Assembly (NCBI GenBank): GCA_024280835.1
Contig: JAJRPJ010000009.1
Location: forward strand, 1-64,000
From: Candidatus Zixiibacteriota bacterium
Lineage (GTDB): Bacteria > Zixibacteria > MSB-5A5 > GN15 > JACZUZ01
Direction: 5' to 3'
DNA length: 64,000 nucleotides
The notes beneath the pieces were generated by a model. The model saw nothing but the letters and a program-made list of their open reading frames with translations, was not told the origin of the DNA and searched no databases. The translations under genes were made by a program, and so were the position numbers. Shown here piece after piece: positions 35,813 through 45,099 of the stretch. Every line of letters begins with the position of its first letter. Position 1 is the stretch's first letter.

Positions 35813-36838
35813 TCATTTCAAATCAACAATTCTCGAAATCAACTCCTCATCATCAGGTAGTAACTCAGACTTGACCAAACGCGGAACAAGGATTCTCCAA
35901 CTATTATCAATCGCGAAGACTTTCTTAAAAATCGGTAACGCGCGATCCACTTCACCAGCTGTTACTAGTGAAACAGCATTCCAAAACATGATTTCTGGAT
36001 TTCCGGGCGCAAGAGCCTCAGCCATCGCATACTCCGCTGCGGCCGAATCTAACTTCTTGAGGGTAATATAATCATCCCCTTTATTCATGTGCTCATAAGC
36101 ACGCGAGATATTTAGTAAGCGTCGTAATTCTTTGAGTGGCTCGGGAGAATCATCAACACGTAAATCAACTATTCGATCACGCCAACTTTGCCCTGTGGCT
36201 TGACCTGTGACAACCACTATCGCCGCTGACTGCATACCGCGAATGTCACCGCCCTCGCCTTGAGCGGCCTCCATCGCCAAAAGCATGCGCTCAGCTAAGT
36301 CGCCTTCAGCGCTTTCAAAAGCTTCTGCCATTGCCTGCCAGACAGTTGAATTGCGCATTAGGTTGGCCTGCACCGAATAGTTTTTGCCTGTAATATGCCC
36401 TGCTTCGGCAATGCAATTTGCGCCAGTGTGGGTGGCAACGTTGCCATAAGCGTCGATCATGGCGACTTGTCTGACTGAGCTTTGTGGGTCACTAGCTATA
36501 AGCCCCGCCAATGCCTGGTTTGCGGTTTTGCCGAGCTTCATCATTTCCAACCCGAGTGGACCATAGGAAAAGTCGACAAGAGACTGAGTCGCCACCGCTC
36601 CAACTTCTGGTTCGGCCCAGATAACATCGGCAACTTTGAACCAATGTGACTGGACAGCAGCGCCAAACTGTCCTGTGGCGCTGTCATAGGCGACGATTGA
36701 ATAGGTGTTGACGGGACGAATTGGTCTGTTTTCAGAGGCGTTCACATTGTCAACTGCCAACATAGCGCCACAAACTAAACCAGAGCCTAAGAACGCGGCT
36801 ACTAACAAACGATTTGCTACAAAACTGTGTGACCTCAT
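35813..36838 (-). CDS. exported DUF1028 protein with C-terminal TPR region
   Basis: 341 residues. AAGGAG lies about 10 nt before the ATG. Signal segment about 9-28. The DUF1028 domain (about 44-240) starts NTYSIVAYDSATGQFGAAVQ and contains GAVATQSLVDFSYG, ATHTGANCIAEAGH and GEGGDIRGMQSAA. The family is related in fold to Ntn hydrolases, but its chemistry is not established. Residues about 250-330 are helical repeats (TPR-like, YAMAEALAPGNPEIMFWNAV). It is next to another DUF1028 gene on the same strand, 67 bp apart. Confidence 0.85.
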   Translation of the reverse strand: MRSHSFVANRLLVAAFLGSGLVCGAMLAVDNVNASENRPIRPVNTYSIVAYDSATGQFGAAVQSHWFKVADVIWAEPEVGAVATQSLVDFSYGPLGLEMMKLGKTANQALAGLIASDPQSSVRQVAMIDAYGNVATHTGANCIAEAGHITGKNYSVQANLMRNSTVWQAMAEAFESAEGDLAERMLLAMEAAQGEGGDIRGMQSAAIVVVTGQATGQSWRDRIVDLRVDDSPEPLKELRRLLNISRAYEHMNKGDDYITLKKLDSAAAEYAMAEALAPGNPEIMFWNAVSLVTAGEVDRALPIFKKVFAIDNSWRILVPRLVKSELLPDDEELISRIVDLK

Positions 36839-36905
36839 TTATCCCTTGCTCCTTGCGTAAGAATAATTTTCGTTAGCTTGCTAAACCCACTGATGACTCG
36901 TAGCC

Positions 36906-38225
36906 CTATAGAGGTGGACACTGCGGCGCAGGCCCCGACGCAAATATTCTCGCTATTAGATATGTCACATCGGCGATATTAAACGAACCAGAGCCGTCAG
37001 CGTCACCAGCGCCATCTGGAATTGGCCCAGGTCCACCGCCAAATATGCGAGCTATCAAGTAAGTTACATCTGCGATATTGAAAGAACCTGAGGCATCTGG
37101 GTCACCACAGACATAGTAAAACACCGACCTAGTTGAATTGATGGGTGTGATTACTCCATTGGCTGTGACAGTAGCGCTTACGATATCTGTTCCTGAGATA
37201 ATTGGCGCAGTTATGATTGCAGTGTATGTTCCATCGCCATTGTCGGAGACAGCGCCCAGCGCTCCTCCGCCTGTGTTGACCAGTGACACAGATGCGCCTA
37301 AAGTTGGTGTGACACCATTTTGGTTCTTGGGTGTGACAGTGATGGTTGCTGTGTGGACGCCAGACGCTGGCAATGTATCTGGCGCTAAAGTTATTTCAGT
37401 TAAAATAGGATCGGCTTGCTGAGCGAGTTTCCAATCATCAAACATGTCCTGCAAGACATCAATAGGATCAGTTGAACCAGTGGTGCTAGGAACTTGTAGG
37501 AAAAGGAAAGGAGTTGGGCCATCACCTGGATGGAAGACTCTGATGAATGAGGATATTGCAGACTTCCCATCATTGGTACACCGCAAATCGGCTCCGACTC
37601 TTTTGGCGCCTTGCAGAGCGGCCATGAGTTTTTCTTCCAATGGGCCACTGGTTAGCAAAAACTGCGTTTCCATGTCATCGAGGACATCTAAACCATTGAG
37701 AATATTACCAGCTATAGCATAGCCAGGTCCAGTGCGGTGGCCTTTGAATTCGTTGTTATCAAAACCAGTATACGCCGCTGAGGCTCCGCCGCCAGCGAGT
37801 GTGACAGCCAGATATTGTCGAAAAGTTGGTGTGCCTTGAACATCATTGTTAACCATCCATCCAATAATTGAATCGGGAGTCAGACCTTCAAGCAGTCGAT
37901 CATGGGCATTGTCTTTGTTGGCCTGAATCCAAAACGCTTGAGTGTGGACAGCCCCGAGGGACTCGACAACATCGTCGATAATAAACGAGTTGCCTATACA
38001 GGAAGCCCCTGCTCCACCGACTGCTCCAGTGAGAGTGTCCACTGCGACAATAGAGAATGTCGCCTGAGCAGACCGAGCACTGAGAATCAACGCCAGAGTG
38101 AAGAGAGTAAGAAATAATTTTGATCGAAACTGATACCGTGAGGATGGCATAGTTGTAGCTGATTTGTTCAAGAACAATTTGCGAACCCCTGCCAGCCCTC
38201 GAAGACTTTTGAGATGCTGGGACAT
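36906..38225 (-). CDS. exported DUF1028 protein with Ig-like domain and dockerin
   Basis: 439 residues from the ATG at 38225, preceded by AAAGGAGGTAGTT; the frame is open to 38252. The signal helix (KLFLTLFTLALILSARS) lies unusually far in, at about 35-52, so a later start at MPSSRYQFRS is possible. The DUF1028 domain (about 55-260) starts TFSIVAVDTLTGAVGGAGAS and has GKSAISSFIRVF near its end. An invasin/Ig-like domain follows (about 285-365, GVHTATITVTPKNQNGVTP). The tag starts VCGDPDASGSFNIADVT and ends GPAPQCPPL. The cysteine pattern is reduced compared with the other tags. Confidence 0.85.
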   Translation of the reverse strand: MSQHLKSLRGLAGVRKLFLNKSATTMPSSRYQFRSKLFLTLFTLALILSARSAQATFSIVAVDTLTGAVGGAGASCIGNSFIIDDVVESLGAVHTQAFWIQANKDNAHDRLLEGLTPDSIIGWMVNNDVQGTPTFRQYLAVTLAGGGASAAYTGFDNNEFKGHRTGPGYAIAGNILNGLDVLDDMETQFLLTSGPLEEKLMAALQGAKRVGADLRCTNDGKSAISSFIRVFHPGDGPTPFLFLQVPSTTGSTDPIDVLQDMFDDWKLAQQADPILTEITLAPDTLPASGVHTATITVTPKNQNGVTPTLGASVSLVNTGGGALGAVSDNGDGTYTAIITAPIISGTDIVSATVTANGVITPINSTRSVFYYVCGDPDASGSFNIADVTYLIARIFGGGPGPIPDGAGDADGSGSFNIADVTYLIARIFASGPAPQCPPL

Positions 38226-38381
38226 AACTACCTCCTTTAGAGTGGGCGCCATGATTCAAGGTAAGCCATCTATTCTGGACAAACCAATGAGGTGGATCAT
38301 GGCTGCTGACCAAAGAAAAACTAACTTGCTAAAGATACTATGTTATTCAGATTCGTCAATAGAAGATAATTCCCAAAATAA

Positions 38382-38921
38382 CTAACGGTAGCCTAGCTGG
38401 TTTCGCATGAAAACCAGCGTCGAATAGAAATTGATTCCATTTAGTGTGAGCATACGGATTTTCTCACGAGCCAGAAAACAGCGATAAAACCCAACTTGTT
38501 TAGTAGGAGCTAGAATTTTGGCATGGACCTGCGCCAATGCGAAGTGGGTCGAATCGCGTAAATCAAGAACTACATCAAAGACAGTATTGCGTGGAAAGTC
38601 ACGTAGATTGTCATAGTCATAGCCGTCAATTTCACGGAACTGCATATCGCCAAGAAAACGCTGATACCAAACCCCACCGACATAGATGTTTTGCAATTCC
38701 TGCTCAGCAAGTTGCGTTTGTTCCAGCACGGTCATTGAGTCCGATGAAATTCCGTAACCTTGAGAAAGGACACTATCTGCAGGAGCGCTCTCTCGTAGCG
38801 CTTTGGCCAAACTATTTCGAGAGCCACAAGAATTCCCCACAAACACAAGAACCAATACAACAAGAGACAGAAAGCCCGAAAGCGAGCTCTTTCCGGATTG
38901 CTTTGCCGTTGAGAGAATCAT
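38382..38921 (-). CDS. probable lipoprotein, unknown function
   Basis: 179 residues from the ATG at 38921; the frame is open to 38975, which would overlap serC by 41 bp. A hydrophobic stretch (GFLSLVVLVLVFVG) is followed by NSCGS, a weak lipobox. The mature part has no recognisable domain; it ends in an alpha/beta-looking region (TVFDVVLDLRDSTHFALAQV). It starts just after serC on the same strand and may be the last gene of the serine operon. No known serine-pathway role. Confidence 0.65.
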   Translation of the reverse strand: MILSTAKQSGKSSLSGFLSLVVLVLVFVGNSCGSRNSLAKALRESAPADSVLSQGYGISSDSMTVLEQTQLAEQELQNIYVGGVWYQRFLGDMQFREIDGYDYDNLRDFPRNTVFDVVLDLRDSTHFALAQVHAKILAPTKQVGFYRCFLAREKIRMLTLNGINFYSTLVFMRNQLGYR

Positions 38922-38934
38922 TGAACTAATAGCC

Positions 38935-40071
38935 CTAGACAGTCTTGGCGATTTTGACCTTTTCAAGCGCTTCAATCAATTCCTTGTGATCGGCCAGTGT
39001 GTGGACAGGGAAATTCGCTACGCGAAGCATTGTCCCTCGCAGGTGACCATAGCCAAGACCTGTTTCAAAGCGAGCGGCGCCGATAGTTTCCAGCGCTGGG
39101 GCTTCCTCTACTCCTTCTGCGAATCCGACTGCTACAGCAGTGCGCGCTCGCAGCGCTTTGTCGGTCACGGCTGGGTAGTACAAGTCTGATTTTTCTAGCC
39201 AGTTATATAACTGCTCCGCCTTGGCGATAGTTTCGGCTTCGATAACTCTTAGTCCTTTGACATTGAAACGCTCAAAGGCTTTTCCGATTAAGTAAATCTG
39301 CAAGACATTAGGAGTGTCAAGTGTTGCGTCTTTGACCGCGTACTCTTCGAGAGTGGTGATAGCGCGATTGGCGCCGATGTCTAGTCCTTCATTTTGCATA
39401 GCCTGCGCTTTGGCCAAAGCTTTCGGTGAACAAAGAGCGACCGAAAGCCCCGCTGGCAGACCACAGGCCTTTTGCACACCAAAGAAATAAAAGTCAGCCA
39501 ATTCTGGGTCAAGCGGTTCGGTCGGAGCAACCGAGACGACATCGCAGACAACAGTGACATCAGGATTGGCTTTGCGGAATTCGCGTATGTAATCCCAACT
39601 AGTCGCCACACCGCTGGCGGTTTCGGTCTTCGTGAAGAATGCGCAGTCCACTCCAGTAGGAACTTCTTCTTGGGAGCCAGAGAAACCCTGCATATCTGGC
39701 CGTTCAATTATTTGTGCGTCTTTGAGAGCTAGTTTAGCAAAGTTATAGGCGCGTCTGGAAAAATTACCGTTGACAAAATGCAGTGAGCGTTCGCGAATCA
39801 AACCTCGACAAGCGGATTCCATAGCCTCACTACCTGATGCCAGAAAATACATCTTCCAATCATTTGGCAGAGAGAAGTATGAGAATATTTCACGGCGAGC
39901 TTTGGCATAGAGTTCATAAAAACGTGGCGAACGATGCGAGATGATTGTCACACCTTGCTCTAGCGCCTCATGAATATCATTGGCTACTTCGGCGCCGTTT
40001 TGTGACGGGCCAACATTGAAATTCATCTTAATCATTTCACCGTTGCCGTTGGGGAACATTCTTACGGACAT
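38935..40071 (-). CDS. serC: phosphoserine aminotransferase
   Basis: Converts 3-phosphohydroxypyruvate and glutamate to phosphoserine and 2-oxoglutarate, with pyridoxal phosphate. MNFNVGPSQ is the usual N-terminal motif, followed by SHRSPRFYELY. The cofactor Lys lies in FFGVQKACGLPAG, with CDVVSVAPTEP before it. The C-terminal RVANFPVHTLADHKELIEAL is typical. The Met at 40071 (AAAGGATACGCTTG upstream) is preferred; the frame is open to 40119. The length of 378 is normal. It is the third gene of serB-serA-serC, 15 bp or slightly more after serA. Confidence 0.9.
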   Translation of the reverse strand: MSVRMFPNGNGEMIKMNFNVGPSQNGAEVANDIHEALEQGVTIISHRSPRFYELYAKARREIFSYFSLPNDWKMYFLASGSEAMESACRGLIRERSLHFVNGNFSRRAYNFAKLALKDAQIIERPDMQGFSGSQEEVPTGVDCAFFTKTETASGVATSWDYIREFRKANPDVTVVCDVVSVAPTEPLDPELADFYFFGVQKACGLPAGLSVALCSPKALAKAQAMQNEGLDIGANRAITTLEEYAVKDATLDTPNVLQIYLIGKAFERFNVKGLRVIEAETIAKAEQLYNWLEKSDLYYPAVTDKALRARTAVAVGFAEGVEEAPALETIGAARFETGLGYGHLRGTMLRVANFPVHTLADHKELIEALEKVKIAKTV

Positions 40072-40134
40072 CAAGCGTATCCTTTCTTGTATCCTTGCGT
40101 TGGATTCTTCTCTCATCATAAATGAAGTTCTCTT

Positions 40135-41331
40135 CTAAAACAAAACTCTGACTCGGATTGTGTTGGGTGTGGCGTTTAAGTCCTGCAACAGTTCACCTTT
40201 GACAGAGTGATCTATGTCAGTAACCAAATATCCGAGCTTGTCGGTTGTTTCGAGATGTTGACCTTCGATATTTATTTTGTGACGCTTTAGCACTGTGCCA
40301 ATATGCGAGATTACTCCAGTTACATTCTTATGAATATGAATCAACCTATGCCGACGTTCTAGTGGCGGCAATTCCATTTGTGGGAAATTCAGTGAACCAG
40401 TGGTGGTTCCGTCAGCCAAGAAACGAATCAATTTGGCGCTGGCGCTGGAGCCGATTTCTTTTTGCGCCTCCTGCGTGCTACCTGCAATATGCGGAGTTAA
40501 GATTACATTCGACAAGCCCCGCAATGGCGAGTTCCAACCAGGGCCATTAGAGCCTGGTTCATCAGGGAAAACATCAACAGCTGCGCCACGTAGCTGTTTC
40601 TTTTGTAAGGCATCCCGCAGAGCATCAATTTTGACAACTTTGCCTCGACTAGTATTTATCAAAATCGCGCCCTTTTTCATACTGCGTAATTCGGCTGGGC
40701 CAATCATGCCACGTGTCACCGAAGTATCTGGAACATGGAGCGTCACTACATCGCTTTGTTTAAGTAGTTCCTTAAGTGTACGAGCCCTTCGCGCATTACC
40801 CATCGCCAACGCCTCACGAATATCATAGAGCACAACATCCATTCCGAGAGCTTCGGCCAGCACAGAAATCTGTGAGCCAATATGTCCATAGCCAACTATA
40901 CCCAATGTCTTGCCACGGACTTCATGGCTGTGATTAGCGGATTTCTTCCAAGTTCCTTGGTGCATAGCGTTATTGGAATCAATAACACCACGGAGAAGCA
41001 TGATGATATGCCCAAGCGTCAATTCCGAAACCGAACGAGTGTTGCTATAAGGCGCATTGAAAACCGCTATCCCTCGCTCAGTGCAAGCCTCCATATCGAC
41101 TTGGTCAGAGCCTATGCAATAACATGTGACGCTGAGCAAATTGCTAGCATTGGCAACAACATTGGCAGTCACTCTTGTCTTGGAGCGAATACCTAGAGCG
41201 ACAACTCTGCGGGTGGCTTTGAGTAGCTCATCGCCCGCCAAGGCTTTGTTAACAGTCGTGACGTTCAAACCCTGCGCTTTCAAAGCACGGGCGGCGACCG
41301 AGTGTATTTTTTCTAAGAGAAGAATGTTCAT
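40135..41331 (-). CDS. serA: D-3-phosphoglycerate dehydrogenase
   Basis: First step of serine synthesis, oxidising 3-phosphoglycerate with NAD. The NAD loop is LGIVGYGHIGSQ (about 147-158). The catalytic Arg lies in NTSRGKVV, the Glu in DVFPDEPG and the His in LTPHIAGST. Residues about 325-398 form an ACT domain (LIHIHKNVTGVISHIG), as in E. coli SerA, where serine binds as feedback inhibitor. At 398 residues it is the short, E. coli-type form without the intervening domain. Middle gene of the ser operon. Confidence 0.96.
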   Translation of the reverse strand: MNILLLEKIHSVAARALKAQGLNVTTVNKALAGDELLKATRRVVALGIRSKTRVTANVVANASNLLSVTCYCIGSDQVDMEACTERGIAVFNAPYSNTRSVSELTLGHIIMLLRGVIDSNNAMHQGTWKKSANHSHEVRGKTLGIVGYGHIGSQISVLAEALGMDVVLYDIREALAMGNARRARTLKELLKQSDVVTLHVPDTSVTRGMIGPAELRSMKKGAILINTSRGKVVKIDALRDALQKKQLRGAAVDVFPDEPGSNGPGWNSPLRGLSNVILTPHIAGSTQEAQKEIGSSASAKLIRFLADGTTTGSLNFPQMELPPLERRHRLIHIHKNVTGVISHIGTVLKRHKINIEGQHLETTDKLGYLVTDIDHSVKGELLQDLNATPNTIRVRVLF

Positions 41332-41354
41332 GCTATATGTTCGCTTTTACTTCG

Positions 41355-42047
41355 TTAGATATCTTTCAGATTCAAGAGATTGACTACTTCATCAAAACTT
41401 GTGACAACCTCGTCGGCTTTGGCCAAAACAGATTCACGCCGCACAACTCCAGCGTACCCGAAAAAATACTCTGCCTGAGAGAATTCGGCAACCTGATAAT
41501 CAGTGAAACCATCACCAATCATTACTATTTCTCGCGCTAGGTTCAAAGATTTGGCGATTTTCGGTTTGCCATGGTTACCAGCCAATGGATTGCGCCTGTC
41601 GACTCCGACTATTACACCGCTGGCATCTAGGATTAAATCATTACAGTGAATCTTTTCTAGCGGAAATCCTGTTCCGCTTAGGGCTGGCTCAATGATATTT
41701 CTGAATCCACTGGAGATTATATGGCAATCAAGTTTTAGCAGATGCGGAAGATTCGACAAGAACGAAGGCGCCAGACGCTCTTTTATTTGCGCAATTGTCC
41801 GTAGGAGCGGCGCGGGTTTGGCTGGCAATAATTCCAGCCGTTTGGAAAGAGCTTCGGCAAATGGCAACTCGCCACTCATACCTAAATTGGTGATTTCCTC
41901 GGCCTCGCGCATGATAGCCAGCCGCTCTTCCTCTGGAGCATTCTCCAAAAGATCGGCGCAAAGAATATCCATGCCCTCGACTTCGCAAATAACGCTATCG
42001 AAATCGATTAGTAAGGTTTTGACATTTGAGTATGGTTTGACGGACAT
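41355..42047 (-). CDS. serB: phosphoserine phosphatase (HAD family)
   Basis: Last step of the pathway: phosphoserine to serine. HAD motif I reads IDFDSVICEVEG (the nucleophile is the first Asp; Val stands where Thr is usual, which the family tolerates). Motif II is ISSGF, the Lys lies in HGKPKIAK and motif III is MIGDGFTDYQVA. At 230 residues it lacks the N-terminal ACT domain of E. coli SerB. It is the first gene of the operon, 23 bp upstream of serA. The context strengthens the assignment. Confidence 0.9.
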   Translation of the reverse strand: MSVKPYSNVKTLLIDFDSVICEVEGMDILCADLLENAPEEERLAIMREAEEITNLGMSGELPFAEALSKRLELLPAKPAPLLRTIAQIKERLAPSFLSNLPHLLKLDCHIISSGFRNIIEPALSGTGFPLEKIHCNDLILDASGVIVGVDRRNPLAGNHGKPKIAKSLNLAREIVMIGDGFTDYQVAEFSQAEYFFGYAGVVRRESVLAKADEVVTSFDEVVNLLNLKDI

Positions 42048-42201
42048 TGGCCTCTCGTGAGGATTTGGGTAGAAACTTCTTAGCCGGTTTCTCGGGTGGT
42101 CAATATACAGCGTTTGACCCTAGTTGGAAACCTTGAGCAAAATATGTATCTTGAAAACCATCGTTGGGCGATTTCTATGATTTTCAACGCCCTACGATAA
42201 A

Positions 42202-42223
42202 ACCAGATTCCGTTAGATCTGGT
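42202..42223. promoter_or_regulatory. inverted repeat upstream of pepF, possible operator
   Basis: ACCAGAT, an 8-nt spacer and ATCTGGT lie about 80 bp before the pepF start, overlapping a TATATA tract that could be a -10 region. The function is a guess. Confidence 0.3.
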
Positions 42224-42301
42224 ATATATGGAAAATAACTTTAGGCACACAATGTCGCGCTAGAGAATAGCCGCCAATTGTGAAAAGGAGATTTAATTAT
42301 C

Positions 42302-44128
42302 ATGACTAATGCAGAAGCCACAATGGCCGCGCCAAAATCCGTTTCTTTGACTTGGGATTTGGATTCATTATTTGCTGGCGGAGCTAGCGGAGATTCTTTC
42401 AGCGCCTTTTGCGCAGAATTGAAATCGAAAATCGGTGAGGCCAATAACCGCCTTGCAAAATTAACTACAACTCTCAATAGCGACAGCTCTGACTCTTGGG
42501 AAGACTTCATCTTGTTCATTCAAGATATTGCCGCAAGACTTGAGCAGGGTGGCGCTTTTGCTGGTTGTTTGATTAGCGCAAAAGTCTCAGATGCAAAAGC
42601 TGGCCAGATGCACGGCGAGATTGGCGATTTGCGCGGTGAGTTTCTCAAAAGCATGACTAGCTTTGAGGCCTTGACTGCCAACGTTAGTGACGGCGAATGG
42701 AACTCATTTGTTGACCGTCCTGCGCTCAAGACAATTGCATTTCCACTCAATGAAATGCGCAAAGAAGCCCAAATCAAAATGTCTCCAGAGCTCGAAGCGC
42801 TGACTGAGGAGTTGGCGGTCAATGGTTACCACGCTTGGGATCATCTCTACACCAAAATGGCTGGCGAGTCGACAGTCGAATGGGATGAAGGCGGCAAAAC
42901 CACAACTATCTCACTTGGACAACTGGCTACCAAATTCAATAGCTCTGACCGCGATGTTCGCGCTAAGGCTTTTGGTATTCTCAGCGAAGCTTGGAAAAGT
43001 CGTTCATCACTGGCGGCGATGGCTTTGAATAATCAGGCGGGATTCCGTTTGACGCTCTACAAACGCCGCGGTTGGAACTCTCCGACTGATGAGCCACTGC
43101 GAATGAATCGCATGACTCGCGCGACAGTGGATGCAATGTGGAGCGCGGTTAATGAGAGCAAGGCTCAATTGGCCAAGTATGTCAATGCCAAAAAGCAATT
43201 ACTCGGCGTTGATAGTTTCCGCTGGTATGACGAATCGGCTCCTGTTGGTAGTTCTTCGGCGGAGTTTTCATGGGATGAGGCTTGGGAGTTTGTGATTAAC
43301 AATGTTGGCGCCTTTAGCCCTGATATGAAATCATTCTGCGAAATGGCGCGCGACAAGCGTTGGGTCGAGGGTGAAGACAGACCTGACAAATCCGCTGGAG
43401 GTTTTTGTACGTCATTCCCGCTGAATAAGGAAAGCCGCATCTTTATGACATTTGGCAACACTTATGGCGACTTGAGCACTTTGGCGCATGAGTTGGGTCA
43501 CGCTTATCATAGCCATGTCCTCAAGGACCGTGAGTTTTTCGCAACACAGTATCCGATGAACCTTGCCGAGACGGCTTCGACTTTCAATGAACTACTAATT
43601 ATCGATGCAGCCTTGAAACAAAGCTCAGACAAGCAAGAGAAGTTGATGTTGCTGGATCAAAAAATGCAGTCGGCTTTGACTTTCTTCTGTAATATCCAAA
43701 CACGTTTTCTTTTCGACGAGAAATTCTACGCCGCTCGCGCCAATGGCGCTTTGACCACGCAGGAGCTAAATGATTTGATGTGCGAGGCGCAACGTGAGGC
43801 CTTTGGTGATATACTCGCCGAGGACGGATTGCATCCGCTTTTCTGGGCCTCGAAACTGCACTTCTTCTTCACTGATGTGCCGTTCTATAACTTCCCTTAC
43901 ACATTCGGCTACTTGTTCGCCACAGGCGTCTACGCCCACGCGCAAAAACAAGGCGCCTCATTCGCCGAAGGCTACAGCGCAATGCTAGCCGACACAGGCT
44001 CAATGATGGCCGAAGAAGTCGCCCAAAAACACCTCGGCGTAGACCTAACAAAAGTAGATTTCTGGCGCAGCGCAGTCAACGGAGCGCTTGAGGGCTTGGA
44101 TGAGTTCATAGATTTGGCGAAAGGGTAG
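42302..44128 (+). CDS. pepF: oligoendopeptidase F family M3 metallopeptidase
   Basis: A cytosolic zinc peptidase that degrades oligopeptides. The active site HELGHAYHSH lies at about residue 398, and the third ligand Glu in NLAETASTFNE about 25 residues later. The N-terminal helical half starts with SLTWDLDSLFAGG, typical of the family. The length of 608 is normal. AAAGGAGATTTAATTATC precedes the ATG. It is monocistronic; downstream lies mobile-element debris. Confidence 0.95.
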   Translation: MTNAEATMAAPKSVSLTWDLDSLFAGGASGDSFSAFCAELKSKIGEANNRLAKLTTTLNSDSSDSWEDFILFIQDIAARLEQGGAFAGCLISAKVSDAKAGQMHGEIGDLRGEFLKSMTSFEALTANVSDGEWNSFVDRPALKTIAFPLNEMRKEAQIKMSPELEALTEELAVNGYHAWDHLYTKMAGESTVEWDEGGKTTTISLGQLATKFNSSDRDVRAKAFGILSEAWKSRSSLAAMALNNQAGFRLTLYKRRGWNSPTDEPLRMNRMTRATVDAMWSAVNESKAQLAKYVNAKKQLLGVDSFRWYDESAPVGSSSAEFSWDEAWEFVINNVGAFSPDMKSFCEMARDKRWVEGEDRPDKSAGGFCTSFPLNKESRIFMTFGNTYGDLSTLAHELGHAYHSHVLKDREFFATQYPMNLAETASTFNELLIIDAALKQSSDKQEKLMLLDQKMQSALTFFCNIQTRFLFDEKFYAARANGALTTQELNDLMCEAQREAFGDILAEDGLHPLFWASKLHFFFTDVPFYNFPYTFGYLFATGVYAHAQKQGASFAEGYSAMLADTGSMMAEEVAQKHLGVDLTKVDFWRSAVNGALEGLDEFIDLAKG

Positions 44129-44214
44129 GAGCACAAACTGTTTAACACTATTACGTACTTAGTGTGTTGAGGATATCTTTTCCTTTGAATACGAGGTTAT
44201 ACAAGTCCAAACAA

Positions 44215-44349
44215 TAAATATTCGAATGGATTGAAGTGTTTTACAACAAAGTCAGACGTCACTCTACTCTGGGATACATAAGCCCTGGTGAATTCGAAAC
44301 AGAAAATAGCTATGCTAAATAAACAGTCCACTTTTGTGGGGGAAGATCA
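44215..44349 (+). mobile_element. IS3-family remnant: transposase C-terminus and right end
   Basis: From 44218 the frame reads IFEWIEVFYNKVRRHSTLGY, continuing ISPGEFETENSYAK and then TAA at 44320. This is the last part of an IS3-family OrfB (DDE transposase). After the stop the sequence GTCCACTTTTGTGGGGGAAG matches the usual IS3 terminal inverted repeat. An in-frame TAA directly before the match shows that the rest of the element is gone. Confidence 0.88.
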
Positions 44350-44385
44350 GAGCCATACGCTCCTGACTTCTTAACTTCCAAGTAA

Positions 44386-45060
44386 ATGAGAATCGATAGA
44401 ATCAAGAATCAACAGTCAGATAGATTCCAAATGAGATTAGAGAAGACTTTTGCAATTTCAATAAGCTCCATGTTCTTGTGCACAATGACTTTCTCATGTG
44501 TGGGCAACTATAAATCACCAGGGCAAGAGTTCTATGAAGCCTTTGAAAAAGCTACCCAACCGTTGAGCAGAGATGAGGAGATTGAGAGAGGCCTTGAAGT
44601 CGGTAGGTGGAGAGGTACCTTGGATGGAATTCGAAATAGATACCTGTACTGGTCTAATGGTTCTCTCAGAGCTGAATGGCATGAAACTACAAGAGGAATG
44701 AGAAATATATTCACACATGGATCAGCATCAGTTTTCAACTCTGATGGAGGCCTATTGGCGACCTTTTCATTCAATTATGACGAGTTGGATCGAGAGATGA
44801 AAGTATTTTGGGGAAATGGTTCGATAGCCCTCAGTGCTTATTTCGTTGACGGAATTGCTAGTGGTACTTGGATCGCAAGAGATAGCCTTGAACTTGTCAT
44901 TGATACTAAAGATTTTTCGCACAGTCGAATGAATCTCTATGAAGTATTGGATAAGGTCCCAACTCTTTTCCCAATTGATTATCATTGGTGGATGCCAAGA
45001 GAAATGTTAACTGCCATCGAAGAAAACGAGATGTATTTTCAGCCCGATATTACAAATTAA
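44386..45060 (+). CDS. putative lipoprotein with YwqK/MORN-like repeats
   Basis: Up to 224 residues; the Met at 44431 is an alternative start. A hydrophobic segment (FAISISSMFLCTMTFSC) ends in a possible lipid-modified Cys. The following part has repeated aromatic-Gly units (YLYWSNGSLRAEWHE, SVFNSDGGLLATFSF, VFWGNGSIALSAYF). These resemble the MORN/YwqK variants used in antitoxin-like and surface proteins. I cannot assign a function. It lies between IS3 debris and a MITE, so it may be an acquired gene. Confidence 0.6.
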   Translation: MRIDRIKNQQSDRFQMRLEKTFAISISSMFLCTMTFSCVGNYKSPGQEFYEAFEKATQPLSRDEEIERGLEVGRWRGTLDGIRNRYLYWSNGSLRAEWHETTRGMRNIFTHGSASVFNSDGGLLATFSFNYDELDREMKVFWGNGSIALSAYFVDGIASGTWIARDSLELVIDTKDFSHSRMNLYEVLDKVPTLFPIDYHWWMPREMLTAIEENEMYFQPDITN

Positions 45061-45099
45061 AACTCGGCAGGTCAGGAGCACGGGTGCCCCATCCGCTTG

